From positions 62,001-126,000 of IMG/VR virus record IMGVR_UViG_3300020595_000009: a stretch of 64,000 nt of DNA; one strand, 5' to 3'. The DNA comes from a virus. Made by a program: the position numbers and the translations under genes. Under the pieces are notes generated by a model. That model was given only the letters and a program-made list of their open reading frames with translations, searched no databases and was not told the DNA's origin. Positions 30,769 to 39,517 of this stretch are shown in pieces (the first letter of the stretch is position 1; every line of letters starts with the position of its first letter).

Positions 30769-31269
30769 TTACTCAAACTCTAAACTGTCCGTTTCAGAGT
30801 TGTAGAAACAGTAGATGTTCTGGGCCAAGTAGCGATCAACCAATGTCTCTGGCGAAACTAGTGCTCCGTCCAGGCACCACCCCTTGTTCCCGTAAGCGTC
30901 TATGATCGCCGGACCATCTTCACGGTGACGCTTTCCGTTTAGCCACCATTCTTTGGTTCCGTCGACACACTCTATAGCCGGGCCATCTTCACGGTGACGC
31001 TTTCCGTTTAGACACCACACTTTGTATCCGTTGGCCCACTCGCAAGCCGGACCATCTTCACGGTGGCGCTTTCCGTTTAGCCGCCATTCTTTGTTTCCGT
31101 TGGCCCACTCAACAGCCGGGCCATCTTCACGGTGGCGCTTTCCGTTTAGCCGCCATTCTTTGGTTCCGTTGGCCCACTCAACAGCCGGACCATCTTCACG
31201 GTGAAGCTTGCCGTTTAGATACCAGTCTTTGTGTCCGTTGGGATAAGTTGTACATTCAGGTTTATTCAT
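30769..31269 (-). CDS. HREDGPA repeat protein, family B (5 units)
   Basis: 166 residues, five units, the joint longest in the window. Tail slightly divergent (VSPETLVDRYLAQNIYC). Its ATG directly follows the previous TAA; GGAG inside the upstream gene's last codons serves as ribosome site. Confidence 0.75.
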   Translation of the reverse strand: MNKPECTTYPNGHKDWYLNGKLHREDGPAVEWANGTKEWRLNGKRHREDGPAVEWANGNKEWRLNGKRHREDGPACEWANGYKVWCLNGKRHREDGPAIECVDGTKEWWLNGKRHREDGPAIIDAYGNKGWCLDGALVSPETLVDRYLAQNIYCFYNSETDSLEFE

Positions 31270-31701
31270 TTACTCAAACTCCAAACTGTTTGTTTCAGGG
31301 TTGTAAAAGCAGTAGATGTTCCTTGCCAGCCATAGATCCACAATGGTTTCTGGATCGGCTTCTTCGTGGTTTAGATACCATTCTTTGTTTCCGTTGGCCC
31401 TCTCACAAGCCGGGCCATCTTCACGGTGAAGCTTTCCGTTTAGGAACCATTCTTTGTGTCCGCTGGCCCTCTCAACAGCCGGACCATCTTCACGGTGAAG
31501 CTTGCCGTTTAGGTACCACACTTTGTTTCCGTTGGCATCCTCAACAGCCGGACCATCTTCACGGTGATGCTTACCGTTTAGATACCACACTTTGTCTCCG
31601 TTGGCCCACTCAATAGCCGGGCCATCTTCACGGTGATGCTTACCGTTTAGATACCACACTTTGTCTCCGTTGGGATAAGTTTTACATTCAGGTTTATTCA
31701 T
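31270..31701 (-). CDS. HREDGPA repeat protein, family B (4 units)
   Basis: 143 residues, four units; zero spacing to both neighbours (TAAATG). Tail EADPETIVDLWLARNIYC. Confidence 0.75.
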   Translation of the reverse strand: MNKPECKTYPNGDKVWYLNGKHHREDGPAIEWANGDKVWYLNGKHHREDGPAVEDANGNKVWYLNGKLHREDGPAVERASGHKEWFLNGKLHREDGPACERANGNKEWYLNHEEADPETIVDLWLARNIYCFYNPETNSLEFE

Positions 31702-32133
31702 TTACTCAAACTCCAAACTGTTTGTTTCAGGGTTGTAAAAGCAGTAGATGTTCCTTGCCAGCCATAGATCCACAATGGTTTCTGGATTGACTTCTTTGTT
31801 GTTTAGACACCAATATTTGGTTCCGTTGGTATACTCAACAGCAGGGCCATCTTCACGGTGAAGCTTGCCGTTTAGATACCAATATTTGGTTCCGTTGGCA
31901 TACTCAGCAGCAGGGCCATCTTCACGGTGAAGCTTTCCGTTTAGCCGCCATTCTTTGCCTCCGTTGGCCCACTCAACAGCTGGGCCATCTTCACGGTGAA
32001 GCTTTCCGTTTAGGAACCATTCTTTGTTTCCGTTGGAATACTCACAAGCAGGGCCATCTTCACGGTGACGCTTTCCGTTTAGATACCACGCTTTGGTTCC
32101 GTTGGGATAAGTTTTACATTCAGGTTTATTCAT
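31702..32133 (-). CDS. HREDGPA repeat protein, family B (4 units)
   Basis: 143 residues, four units; two consecutive units share the TKYWYLNG variant, suggesting recent unit duplication. Confidence 0.75.
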   Translation of the reverse strand: MNKPECKTYPNGTKAWYLNGKRHREDGPACEYSNGNKEWFLNGKLHREDGPAVEWANGGKEWRLNGKLHREDGPAAEYANGTKYWYLNGKLHREDGPAVEYTNGTKYWCLNNKEVNPETIVDLWLARNIYCFYNPETNSLEFE

Positions 32134-32496
32134 TTACTCAAACTCTAAACTGTTTGTTTCACGGTTGTAAAAACAGTAGATGTTTTTTGCGAGCCATAGA
32201 TCCACAATAGTTTCCGGATCGACTTCTTCGTCGTTTAGCCACCACTCTTTGGTTCCGTTGGCCCACTCAACAGCCGGACCATCTTCACGGTGAAGCTTGT
32301 CGTTTAGATACCATTCTTTGTCTCCGCTGGCATTCTCACAAGCAGGGCCATCTTCACGGTGGCGCTTTCCGTTTAGACACCACACTTTGGTTCCGCTGGG
32401 ATACTCACAAGCCGGACCATCTTCACGGTGACGCTTTCCGTTTAGATACCACGCTTTGTGTCCGTTGGGATAAGTTTCACATTCAGGTTTATTCAT
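32134..32496 (-). CDS. HREDGPA repeat protein, family B (3 units)
   Basis: 120 residues, three units, tail EVDPETIVDLWLAKNIYC identical to the gene at 30404. Confidence 0.75.
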   Translation of the reverse strand: MNKPECETYPNGHKAWYLNGKRHREDGPACEYPSGTKVWCLNGKRHREDGPACENASGDKEWYLNDKLHREDGPAVEWANGTKEWWLNDEEVDPETIVDLWLAKNIYCFYNRETNSLEFE

Positions 32497-32498
32497 CT

Positions 32499-32930
32499 TT
32501 ACTCAAACTCTAAGCAATCAGTTTCAACGTTGTAAAAGCAGTAGATGTTCTTTGCCAGCCATAGATCCACAATGGTTTCCGGATCAACTTCTTCGTCGTT
32601 TAGAAGCCATTCTTTGTATCCGTTGGTATCCTCACAAGCCGGACCATCTTCACGGTGGCGCTTTCCGTTTAGATACCACCCTTTGCGCCCGTTGGCATAC
32701 TCAACAGCCGGGCCATCTTCACGGTGAAGCTTGTCGTTTAGCCACCACGCTTTGCTTCCGTTGGCATACTCAACAGCCGGGCCATCTTCACGGTGGTGTT
32801 CTCCGTTTAGAAACCATTCTTTGGTTCCGTTGGCCCTCTCAATAGCCGGGCCATCTTCACGGTGGCGCTTTCCGTTTAGGAACCAATGTTTGTTTCCGCT
32901 GGGATAAGTTTTACATTCAGGTTTATTCAT
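32499..32930 (-). CDS. HREDGPA repeat protein, family B (4 units)
   Basis: 143 residues from MNKPECKTYPSG at 32930; an upstream in-frame extension overlaps the CxxC gene and lacks the family start. First gene of the run; its ATG overlaps the upstream stop by 4 nt. Confidence 0.75.
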   Translation of the reverse strand: MNKPECKTYPSGNKHWFLNGKRHREDGPAIERANGTKEWFLNGEHHREDGPAVEYANGSKAWWLNDKLHREDGPAVEYANGRKGWYLNGKRHREDGPACEDTNGYKEWLLNDEEVDPETIVDLWLAKNIYCFYNVETDCLEFE

Positions 32931-33223
32931 ACATCTTGGAACTTGTGTAGCGATCCTCTTGACGTGAATCGGTTGATAGGTTTTGTGTAATAGTCTAAAA
33001 GCCACTCTTGACTATGCGGGATGCTTTCAGTTTCTTTTGGAGTCGGAAATGTTTGAAAGTATAGAGGTTCTAACTCCAACTTGACACCTCGGCCTGAATG
33101 TCGAACTTGGTTGTCTAGTATCAGTGAAACCAGAGAACATGGAACATAACTTGGACCACACTCCTCACAGTCTATGCGAACATTGACTTTCCTCACAACT
33201 AAGCTCCCAAGTTGATGACGCAT
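32927..33223 (-). CDS. Hypothetical protein with CxxC
   Basis: 98 residues starting MRHQLGSLVVRKVNVRIDCE; single CEEC motif, then SLILDNQVRHSGRGVKLELE. No recognised family. Overlaps the VWA gene region by none, 11 nt after its stop. Confidence 0.55.
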   Translation of the reverse strand: MRHQLGSLVVRKVNVRIDCEECGPSYVPCSLVSLILDNQVRHSGRGVKLELEPLYFQTFPTPKETESIPHSQEWLLDYYTKPINRFTSRGSLHKFQDV

Positions 33224-33234
33224 TTGTTCCAACC

Positions 33235-34470
33235 TCACTTTACAACTAGCAGGCGCTCATTGACTGACTTTGGATCAAATGCTGGCCGTTCGGCATTTGC
33301 TTCATTCGTCAGCCACATTCGCTTTACCCGACAAGATCCAGGGGCCGGAGCACACAAGTCAGTGAGAACAATCAATGCGTCAAACTCTTTGCGCTCATTC
33401 ACATACTCTGTGGGCGCTCTAAAGTCAGTTCCACCGCAATACACCCTTTCCTTTGGGCCTTTCTTTCCTTTTTCATGAACATAAACATGCTCGTCAAGAA
33501 CCTTAGTATCAAATGGCGCAACAGTGAAAGTCGCATACTTTGCAAGTCCATCAAGTTCAGCAAAGAAACTAGTGAGAAGTTTTTCATCTACCGAGCCTGA
33601 CATATCCACAGCCACGGCAATGTTTGCAACATAGTTTTGTCGCCGTCCCGGTCGAATGTATGGCTTACGCCGATTGATCTTCATTACCGAGTTTCGCTTG
33701 TTTGCTTTTTGCGAAGACTGAATGAACTGGCGCAGAACAGACTTCCAATTGATTTGTGGTGTCAATGCCTCAATGATCTTCTTTCGCATTTCAGCAGACA
33801 CCATTCCCCAACTAGCAGCCTTTGTAGCTTCATTTGTAGCTTTTTGCAAAATCTGCTTTGCCTTCTGCTCTGCGATTTCTTGTGATCCACCTGCTGCTTC
33901 ACTGGGATCGGAAAGCCATTCATCATGATTATCAAAGAACGAGTTTCCACTTGCGCCTTCACCATCTTCAGAAGCCTGCGATTCTGCCTCCTTCATCATT
34001 TCTTTGATCTTCTCTTCTAGCTTGTCCTGGTTTTCTTTCAGGATCTCAAAGTAGAAGTCAGCAGTTTTATTGTGTGGGAACTTCTCAAGATCCGAGAAAG
34101 GACCACGCCCCGGAACTAAGCAGAACTCCGGCAATAGATGACTGATATGATCATTGATCGCAAGGTCGGTTGCATAGTTCCAAATCTTCATATACTTTGG
34201 TTCTGGCAGCCGAGTCGTAATGTGCTGGTTGATGAAATGAAACAACTCATGAAGAATAACACCTCGACGATGCTTTGCCGACAACCCACCCATAAACTCA
34301 GGGTTGTACCACATAGTGAACTTGTTCTTTTCTTTGTGGTAGCCAATCGCCGCTGTTGGCAGATCGTTTGTAGGTGTGCGAGCAATTTGCGCAACGCAAT
34401 GTGCCAAGAACACTTCGTTCTTTACAGTTGCGAAAAGGTCTTTGTTGAATTCTTTGCGTGTATATGACAT
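33235..34470 (-). CDS. Metallopeptidase-like/VWA domain protein (DUF2201 type)
   Basis: 411 residues. N-terminal GVILHELFHFINQHI carries HExxH as in the putative metallopeptidase domain of DUF2201 proteins. An acidic helical linker follows (about 155-235). The C-terminal VWA domain has the MIDAS signature VDMSGSVDEKLL and GGTDFRAP. Paired with the MoxR ATPase directly upstream; such pairs (compare RavA-ViaA) act as chaperone-like machines in metal insertion or complex assembly. The substrate is not evident. Confidence 0.82.
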   Translation of the reverse strand: MSYTRKEFNKDLFATVKNEVFLAHCVAQIARTPTNDLPTAAIGYHKEKNKFTMWYNPEFMGGLSAKHRRGVILHELFHFINQHITTRLPEPKYMKIWNYATDLAINDHISHLLPEFCLVPGRGPFSDLEKFPHNKTADFYFEILKENQDKLEEKIKEMMKEAESQASEDGEGASGNSFFDNHDEWLSDPSEAAGGSQEIAEQKAKQILQKATNEATKAASWGMVSAEMRKKIIEALTPQINWKSVLRQFIQSSQKANKRNSVMKINRRKPYIRPGRRQNYVANIAVAVDMSGSVDEKLLTSFFAELDGLAKYATFTVAPFDTKVLDEHVYVHEKGKKGPKERVYCGGTDFRAPTEYVNERKEFDALIVLTDLCAPAPGSCRVKRMWLTNEANAERPAFDPKSVNERLLVVK

Positions 34471-34524
34471 TATCTTAGCTGGATTCTTTGTATTGACGGA
34501 GTTCTTAATTACTAGACGTGCTTA

Positions 34525-35664
34525 CTAAGACTGATTGATCTCATTGTCTGTCCTGTTGGAGTGCACAAACAGTTGGTTGAGGGCCTTACCACAGTACTTG
34601 TGGAATACCTTTCCTTCCTTTGTGCTCGTAACAATCTCCTTGAAGAAGGTTACAGAGTTGTCTGCCGGGAAAGTATCAGAAGCCATCCACTTTGCAACAC
34701 GCTTTGCAACACGAGTCACCTCTTTTTCATCAGGATTGGACTTTGACCAGTCAGAGAACCAACCCAAAGAAACAGCTTGTGATGTATAGCGAGTATGATC
34801 AACAGCGTCCCAAGCATTGAAGTCTGGTGTTTTCTTTCCAAGGAGGATATCATCCAGGCTTACATCAAACTTGTAGTTTTCCAAGAAGGACATAAACCCA
34901 ACCGCCGCCTCAACACCAATAAAGCCTACTCCTAGATTGTGAATGACTGAAATGTCAAAACTATCTTTCTTCATTAGACCGGCTGCTTCAAGGCAATCAT
35001 TGAAGCGCTTCCAAGAACGTCGAGAAGGGTATACTTTGTTAGGTTGGAAATCTCCCAAGTTCTCCAAGAATACACACACACCGGATGTGCTAGTATTCTT
35101 TTGTACGAACTCGGTGATCATCTTGTTGATGTTTCCATCAGTTGCCCATTGGATCCAATCCTGAACAGATGGTTCAACATCATAGCATACCCACCTATCC
35201 ATTACAGCAGGATCAAAGTCTCGCACACTGTATTGATCAGCACCTTCACGATCGCCGCCGTTTGTTGCAGCAATAATCAAAGTTTCAGGGTGTAGATGTT
35301 GCCCAGCAATCTTTCTACTATCTGTGAGTTCCATGAATGCCTGAGTAATGTCATCCGTTCCACGGTCTACCTCATCCAAGAATAGAAGCACCGGACGATC
35401 ACACGCAATCCAAAGCCTTTCAGTTGGGCTGAACTTGGTATACTCCGATGTTTCAGAAACAATAGGAAGTCCCACAAGATCACCAACGTCGGCAAGCTGT
35501 GAAGCACGAATCTCCACAACAGGAAGTTTTCTTTCACGACCGATCATGTATGCAACCTCCGACTTTCCGACACCGTGACGACCTCGGACCATAACGGGAA
35601 GTTTCACGTCGAGAATGCTGTTGATAAGCGGAAGAGCAGAAGTAAAATCAAATTGTACAGTCAT
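34525..35664 (-). CDS. MoxR-type AAA+ ATPase
   Basis: 379 residues. Walker A GRHGVGKSEVAY near residue 30, Walker B VLLFLDEVDRGTDDIT, sensor 1 IIAATNGGD and an Arg finger region DPAVMDRW. Layout is of the MoxR family. 54 nt upstream of the VWA partner; a bipartite promoter lies 71 nt before its ATG, so the pair is a single transcription unit. Confidence 0.85.
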   Translation of the reverse strand: MTVQFDFTSALPLINSILDVKLPVMVRGRHGVGKSEVAYMIGRERKLPVVEIRASQLADVGDLVGLPIVSETSEYTKFSPTERLWIACDRPVLLFLDEVDRGTDDITQAFMELTDSRKIAGQHLHPETLIIAATNGGDREGADQYSVRDFDPAVMDRWVCYDVEPSVQDWIQWATDGNINKMITEFVQKNTSTSGVCVFLENLGDFQPNKVYPSRRSWKRFNDCLEAAGLMKKDSFDISVIHNLGVGFIGVEAAVGFMSFLENYKFDVSLDDILLGKKTPDFNAWDAVDHTRYTSQAVSLGWFSDWSKSNPDEKEVTRVAKRVAKWMASDTFPADNSVTFFKEIVTSTKEGKVFHKYCGKALNQLFVHSNRTDNEINQS

Positions 35665-35734
35665 ACACTTTCTCCTTTAGAGAGTAATTATAAATGGCTA
35701 ACCGCTCGCAGTGTAAGACGAGCGCCGCCGGTTC

Positions 35735-35770
35735 ATTAGTTAGACGATCGAGCGGAGGATCTTATCCACA
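35735..35770 (-). promoter_or_regulatory. Bipartite ECF-type promoter element, copy 10
   Basis: GGATAAGATCC, 10 nt, CGTCTAACTAAT, 71 nt before the MoxR gene. Confidence 0.75.
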
Positions 35771-35802
35771 TAAAATCGAAAAAATCGGATCGGGGAGGGC
35801 TT

Positions 35803-36168
35803 TTATTCAAGAAAGACTGAAGACAGCCAGCCACTTGTTTCAAGAAGCATTTTCTGCACCTCCTGAGCACATTCTGTTGCTGCCTTCATTGGGCTGTCTG
35901 AATACACCAACCCAAGCTCTTCCCCTTCGGTGGTAAAGATTACACACTCGTAAGCAAAGTCTTTGTCCTCTTCATTGACATAATACACCCACTCAACAAA
36001 GAACGTTCCTTCAAAGTGCGGAATACGTAGTTCTGCCTGTAATGCTACAGTTCCTTCGTCTGGATCGATCCTTGGTTCTGTGTATAGCTCTGGATACAAC
36101 CCTGAGATAAGTTCCTCAAGTTCCAGTGCTTTCTGTTCAAAGTATTCTTTCTGTTGGATCTTTACCAT
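35803..36168 (-). CDS. Hypothetical protein
   Basis: 121 residues; strand-rich centre (EGTFFVEWVYYVNEEDKDFAYE) and a C-terminal helix. A CTATTTAG motif lies 31 nt upstream and GGAAAAAA is the ribosome site. Confidence 0.65.
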   Translation of the reverse strand: MVKIQQKEYFEQKALELEELISGLYPELYTEPRIDPDEGTVALQAELRIPHFEGTFFVEWVYYVNEEDKDFAYECVIFTTEGEELGLVYSDSPMKAATECAQEVQKMLLETSGWLSSVFLE

Positions 36169-36233
36169 GTTTTTTTCCTTGTTCTTGGAGCGTTCTTCTA
36201 AATAGTGTGATGTTGTGTAAGCAATCGATGTTG

Positions 36234-36410
36234 TCAGGTGTTTGCTGCCTCCAGCCGGCGTGTGTTTCTAATGTAATAAGTTGAGCCGGTCAAGGCACTT
36301 TCAACGCAATACATTTCTTCATCGTCATTTTTATCGATAAAAGTAATAGTTCCATAGTCTGTTCCATCAACTACGACTTCTTGGCTAATTTCAAAATCTG
36401 GTGGCCTCAT
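36234..36410 (-). CDS. Small SH3-like family protein
   Basis: 58 residues from MRPPDFEISQEVVVDGTDYG after AAAGGAGAAAAG. Pattern V..DGTDYGTITFID....MYCVES like the other small SH3-like proteins. Confidence 0.6.
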   Translation of the reverse strand: MRPPDFEISQEVVVDGTDYGTITFIDKNDDEEMYCVESALTGSTYYIRNTRRLEAANT

Positions 36411-36438
36411 CTTTTCTCCTTTGTTGTTTGTGTTTGTT

Positions 36439-36630
36439 TTAGGCTTCACCACTAGGGGGGATTGCTAGTACGATCGATCTGATTTGTTGCTCGAAAAACT
36501 CAATCATCTCAGTAGGTTCAGGTTCTTCAAGTCCTGATTCTTCACTTTCTGTGCGAACATCTTTAAGAAAAGAAACCCAATCTCCCATTAGTTCGATTGC
36601 TTTCAGGTATGTGTATTGTTCTCCTGTCAT
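36439..36630 (-). CDS. Small acidic protein
   Basis: 63 residues, helical, Glu-rich centre (ESEESGLEEPEPTEM). Function unknown. Confidence 0.55.
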   Translation of the reverse strand: MTGEQYTYLKAIELMGDWVSFLKDVRTESEESGLEEPEPTEMIEFFEQQIRSIVLAIPPSGEA

Positions 36631-36717
36631 TTTCTCTCTCTGCTCTTTTTGTTGTGGTGGTGCTTTCTTTCAAAAGCGGGGGGGCCGAAAAAAGGTTTTG
36701 TTTCACAAAATTTTTAG

Positions 36718-36799
36718 TGCCGTAAAGAGGACTTGAACCTCTATCTCCTTTGCCTTTTGATTGGACTTACTAGGCGGATTTCCTATTTCCCATTACGAC
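36718..36799 (-). other. tRNA-like element with unresolved anticodon arm
   Basis: 82 nt. Acceptor GTCGTAA/TTACGGC, T-arm AGAGG TTCAAGT CCTCT, 3' end ACTA as in the other phage tRNAs, and a plausible 3-pair D-arm GGA/TCC with AATAGGAAA loop as in type II tRNAs. I cannot form a proper 5-pair anticodon stem with a 7-nt loop in the middle. It may be a degenerate tRNA, an interrupted one or a mimic. Confidence 0.45.
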
Positions 36800-36940
36800 T
36801 TTTTGTTGGGCTCTCACCAACACTGAGGTTTCGTAATAATATTCGCTTTCCCAAGTTTACCTCTAACATTGGTCACTAACGGATAACTCGAACAAATGTC
36901 CAAGCTCTCAAAAGACTCTTCACAAGAGCAACTTATCTAA

Positions 36941-37255
36941 TCAGGCTTTTGTAATCTTTAGCCCGTATTGATTAGCCATTTTGATTAGTTCCTGCTCTGA
37001 TAGTTCTGGCTTTTCTTTCTTTGTTCTTGACGAGATTAGAAACCAGTCAATAAGAGAAAGAGCGATTGATGTTCCAACTAACAAAGCGTATGCGATCAAA
37101 AGCACCTTTCCAAGCTCTAGTTGTAAGGAAAGGATTGTTGCTGCGGCACAGATGCCTGTAAACTTACCAGCAACAAAACAAGCCAAAGCCACTGTATTGA
37201 TTGGTGTAAGAGCGCCTTTTACAGCATCGATAGTATGTACGTCGTTCTTTTTCAT
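36941..37255 (-). CDS. Two-helix membrane protein
   Basis: 104 residues. Two or three hydrophobic segments (TVALACFVAGKFTGICAAAT; LLIAYALLVGTSIALSLIDW), then a basic segment and a soluble helix. The gene ends 140 nt upstream of the tRNA-like element. Confidence 0.65.
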   Translation of the reverse strand: MKKNDVHTIDAVKGALTPINTVALACFVAGKFTGICAAATILSLQLELGKVLLIAYALLVGTSIALSLIDWFLISSRTKKEKPELSEQELIKMANQYGLKITKA

Positions 37256-37261
37256 AAGTGG

Positions 37262-37942
37262 CTAAACCTTTTTGAGGTGACGCTCTTCAAAGTAAAGACT
37301 GTAAGGTGTGTCCCCTGAGATGTCTATAACTTTGTATAGTTTCGATCCCATAGAAGCAGTCCAAGTGTCTTTACAGATGCTCTCAATTAAGAACATATGC
37401 TTTTCTTTCTTTGCTTTCGCCCAATTGCTATGGCTATAAATGTGTGGCCTGGTTCCTAACTTACCATATGCGTTTTGTAGAAATATCTGATTTGGACTTT
37501 GGCCGTGCGCTCTTACTAGATCACCAACGTCAAAAGCCGGCTCTTTGTTTTTTAGTTCTAGCCACTTTTGGAAGTAGGTGTTTTCTGTCATCTTGATATA
37601 CAAAGCCCGATGAGGAATAAACTCTTTGTTGTTTCTTGTTTCTCGGATGACATTAGAGTAATAAGGCGGGTTTTCTTCGTAGTAAGAGATTACTGCTTCC
37701 CACAGTTGCTGGGTGGTTCCATCTTCTTTGAACTGCTTCTCAAATTTGGCTTGTGCGTTGATCATACTAGGAGCGTGCTTTTGGTATACACCACCTAAAG
37801 TATCAATCTGGCGACTTGATAGTTCCCCACGATTCTTGAACTGTGTGCTTAGAGAATTTGTAAAACTCTTTTCCCAGTCTGAAAGGCGAGCTTGGATCTT
37901 TGAAGAAGCGAGATACTCTAAAGTAGCATTTACATTTTCCAT
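37262..37942 (-). CDS. Hypothetical protein
   Basis: 226 residues from MENVNATLEYLASSKIQARL after GGAAGAA. Helical N-terminal half; the C-terminal part has FDVGDLVRAHGQSP, similar to the GDLV opening of the small SH3-like family, and a final Y-x-L-Y-F strand. 43 nt downstream of a bipartite promoter. Confidence 0.65.
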   Translation of the reverse strand: MENVNATLEYLASSKIQARLSDWEKSFTNSLSTQFKNRGELSSRQIDTLGGVYQKHAPSMINAQAKFEKQFKEDGTTQQLWEAVISYYEENPPYYSNVIRETRNNKEFIPHRALYIKMTENTYFQKWLELKNKEPAFDVGDLVRAHGQSPNQIFLQNAYGKLGTRPHIYSHSNWAKAKKEKHMFLIESICKDTWTASMGSKLYKVIDISGDTPYSLYFEERHLKKV

Positions 37943-37984
37943 TTTTTCTTCCTTGGTAATCGGTGTCGGGGTCATTCTGCGCTC

Positions 37985-38020
37985 AATAGTTAGACGATCG
38001 AGCGGAGGATCTTATCCACA
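37985..38020 (-). promoter_or_regulatory. Bipartite ECF-type promoter element, copy 11
   Basis: GGATAAGATCC, 10 nt, CGTCTAACTATT, 43 nt before the 226-residue gene. On its right it adjoins a segment shared with copy 13. Confidence 0.75.
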
Positions 38021-38063
38021 TAAAATCGAAAAAAGTGACGCACCGGAGCGATTTGTTTCATTT

Positions 38064-38426
38064 TTACTCAAACTCTAAACTGTTTGTTTCAACGTTGTAA
38101 AAGCAGTAGATGTTTTTTGCGAGCCATAGATCCACAATAGTTTCCGGATCGACTTCTTTATTGTTTAGCCACCATTCTTTGGATCCGTCGGCATACTCAC
38201 AAGCAGGACCATCTTCACGGTGGAGTTCTCCGTTTAGCCACCACACTTTGTTTCCGTTGGCCCACTCACTAGCCGGACCATCTTCACGGTGGCGCTTTCC
38301 GTTTAGCCGCCATTCTTTGGTTCCGTTGGCCCACTCAACAGCCGGACCATCTTCACGGTGAAGCATGCCGTTTAGATACCAGTCTTTGCTTCCGTTGGGA
38401 TAAGTTGTACATTCAGGTTTATTCAT
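38064..38426 (-). CDS. HREDGPA repeat protein, family B (3 units)
   Basis: 120 residues. Last gene of the second run (38064-40314). Contains the unusual LNGMLHREDGPA unit. Confidence 0.75.
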   Translation of the reverse strand: MNKPECTTYPNGSKDWYLNGMLHREDGPAVEWANGTKEWRLNGKRHREDGPASEWANGNKVWWLNGELHREDGPACEYADGSKEWWLNNKEVDPETIVDLWLAKNIYCFYNVETNSLEFE

Positions 38427-38789
38427 TTACTCAAACTCCAAACTGTTTGTTTCAGGGTTGTAAAAGCAGTAGATGTTCCTTGCCAGCCATAGATCCACAA
38501 TGGTTTCCGGATCGACTTCTTTATTGTTTAGATACCACACTTTGGTTCCGTTGGCCCTCTCACTAGCCGGGCCATCTTCACGGTGGCGCCTTCCGTTTAG
38601 AAACCATTCTTTGGTTCCGCTGGCATACTCAACAGCCGGACCATCTTCACGGTGAAGCTTTCCGTTTAGCCACCACGCTTTGGTTCCGCTGGCATACTCA
38701 TAAGCAGGGCCATCTTCACGGTGACGCTTTCCGTTTAGATGCCACACTTTGTGTCCGTTGGGATAAGTTGTACATTCAGGTTTATTCAT
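38427..38789 (-). CDS. HREDGPA repeat protein, family B (3 units)
   Basis: 120 residues; third unit has LNGRRHREDGPA. TAAATG junction with the neighbour. Confidence 0.75.
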   Translation of the reverse strand: MNKPECTTYPNGHKVWHLNGKRHREDGPAYEYASGTKAWWLNGKLHREDGPAVEYASGTKEWFLNGRRHREDGPASERANGTKVWYLNNKEVDPETIVDLWLARNIYCFYNPETNSLEFE

Positions 38790-39152
38790 TTACTCAAACT
38801 CTAAACTGTTTGTTTCAACGTTGTAAAAGCAGTAGATGTTTTTTGCGAGCCATAGATCCACAATAGTTTCCGGATCGGCTTTTTCGTCGTCTAGATACCA
38901 CACTTTGGTTCCGTTGGCCCACTCACTAGCCGGGCCATCTTCACGGTGAAGCTTTCCGTTTAGAAACCATTCTTTGCGCCCGTTGGCATACTCAATAGCC
39001 GGGCCATCTTCACGGTGAAGCTTTCCGTTTAGAAACCATTCTTTGCGCCCGTTGGCCCACTCAACAGCCGGGCCATCTTCACGGTGAAGCTTGCCGTTTA
39101 GCGACCACACTTTGTCTCCGTTGGGATAAGTTTTACATTCAGGTTTATTCAT
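38790..39152 (-). CDS. HREDGPA repeat protein, family B (3 units)
   Basis: 120 residues; the last two units are nearly identical to each other at DNA level (both with GRKEWFLNGK), a sign of recent unit duplication. Confidence 0.75.
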   Translation of the reverse strand: MNKPECKTYPNGDKVWSLNGKLHREDGPAVEWANGRKEWFLNGKLHREDGPAIEYANGRKEWFLNGKLHREDGPASEWANGTKVWYLDDEKADPETIVDLWLAKNIYCFYNVETNSLEFE

Positions 39153-39515
39153 TTACTCAAACTCTAAACTGTTTGTTTCAACGTTGTAAAAGCAGTAGAT
39201 GTTCTTTGCCAGCCATAGATCCACAATAGTTTCCGGATCGACTTTTTCGTGGTTTAGATACCATTCTTTGGTTCCGCTGGCATACTCAACAGCCGGACCA
39301 TCTTCACGGTGAAGCTTGTCGTTTAGATACCATTCTTTGTCTCCGCTGGCATACTCAATAGCCGGGCCATCTTCACGGTGGCGCTTTCCGTTTAGACACC
39401 ACACTTTGTGTCCGTTGGCCCACTCAACAGCCGGACCATCTTCACGGTGATGCTCTCCGTTTAGGTACCACACTTTGTCTCCGTTGGGATAAGTTTTACA
39501 TTCAGGTTTATTCAT
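39153..39515 (-). CDS. HREDGPA repeat protein, family B (3 units)
   Basis: 120 residues; tail EKVDPETIVDLWLAKNIYC identical to the next paralogue upstream. Confidence 0.75.
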   Translation of the reverse strand: MNKPECKTYPNGDKVWYLNGEHHREDGPAVEWANGHKVWCLNGKRHREDGPAIEYASGDKEWYLNDKLHREDGPAVEYASGTKEWYLNHEKVDPETIVDLWLAKNIYCFYNVETNSLEFE

Positions 39516-39517
39516 CT

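Noticed and set aside
31022-31616. Plus-strand ORFs antisense to repeat genes
   Set aside because: They mirror the repeat DNA in every cluster, lack ribosome sites and are by-products of the repeats.
36700-36940. Group I intron in a tRNA gene
   Set aside because: No matching 5' exon or clear P7 core pairing could be found by eye; left as an unresolved tRNA-like element.
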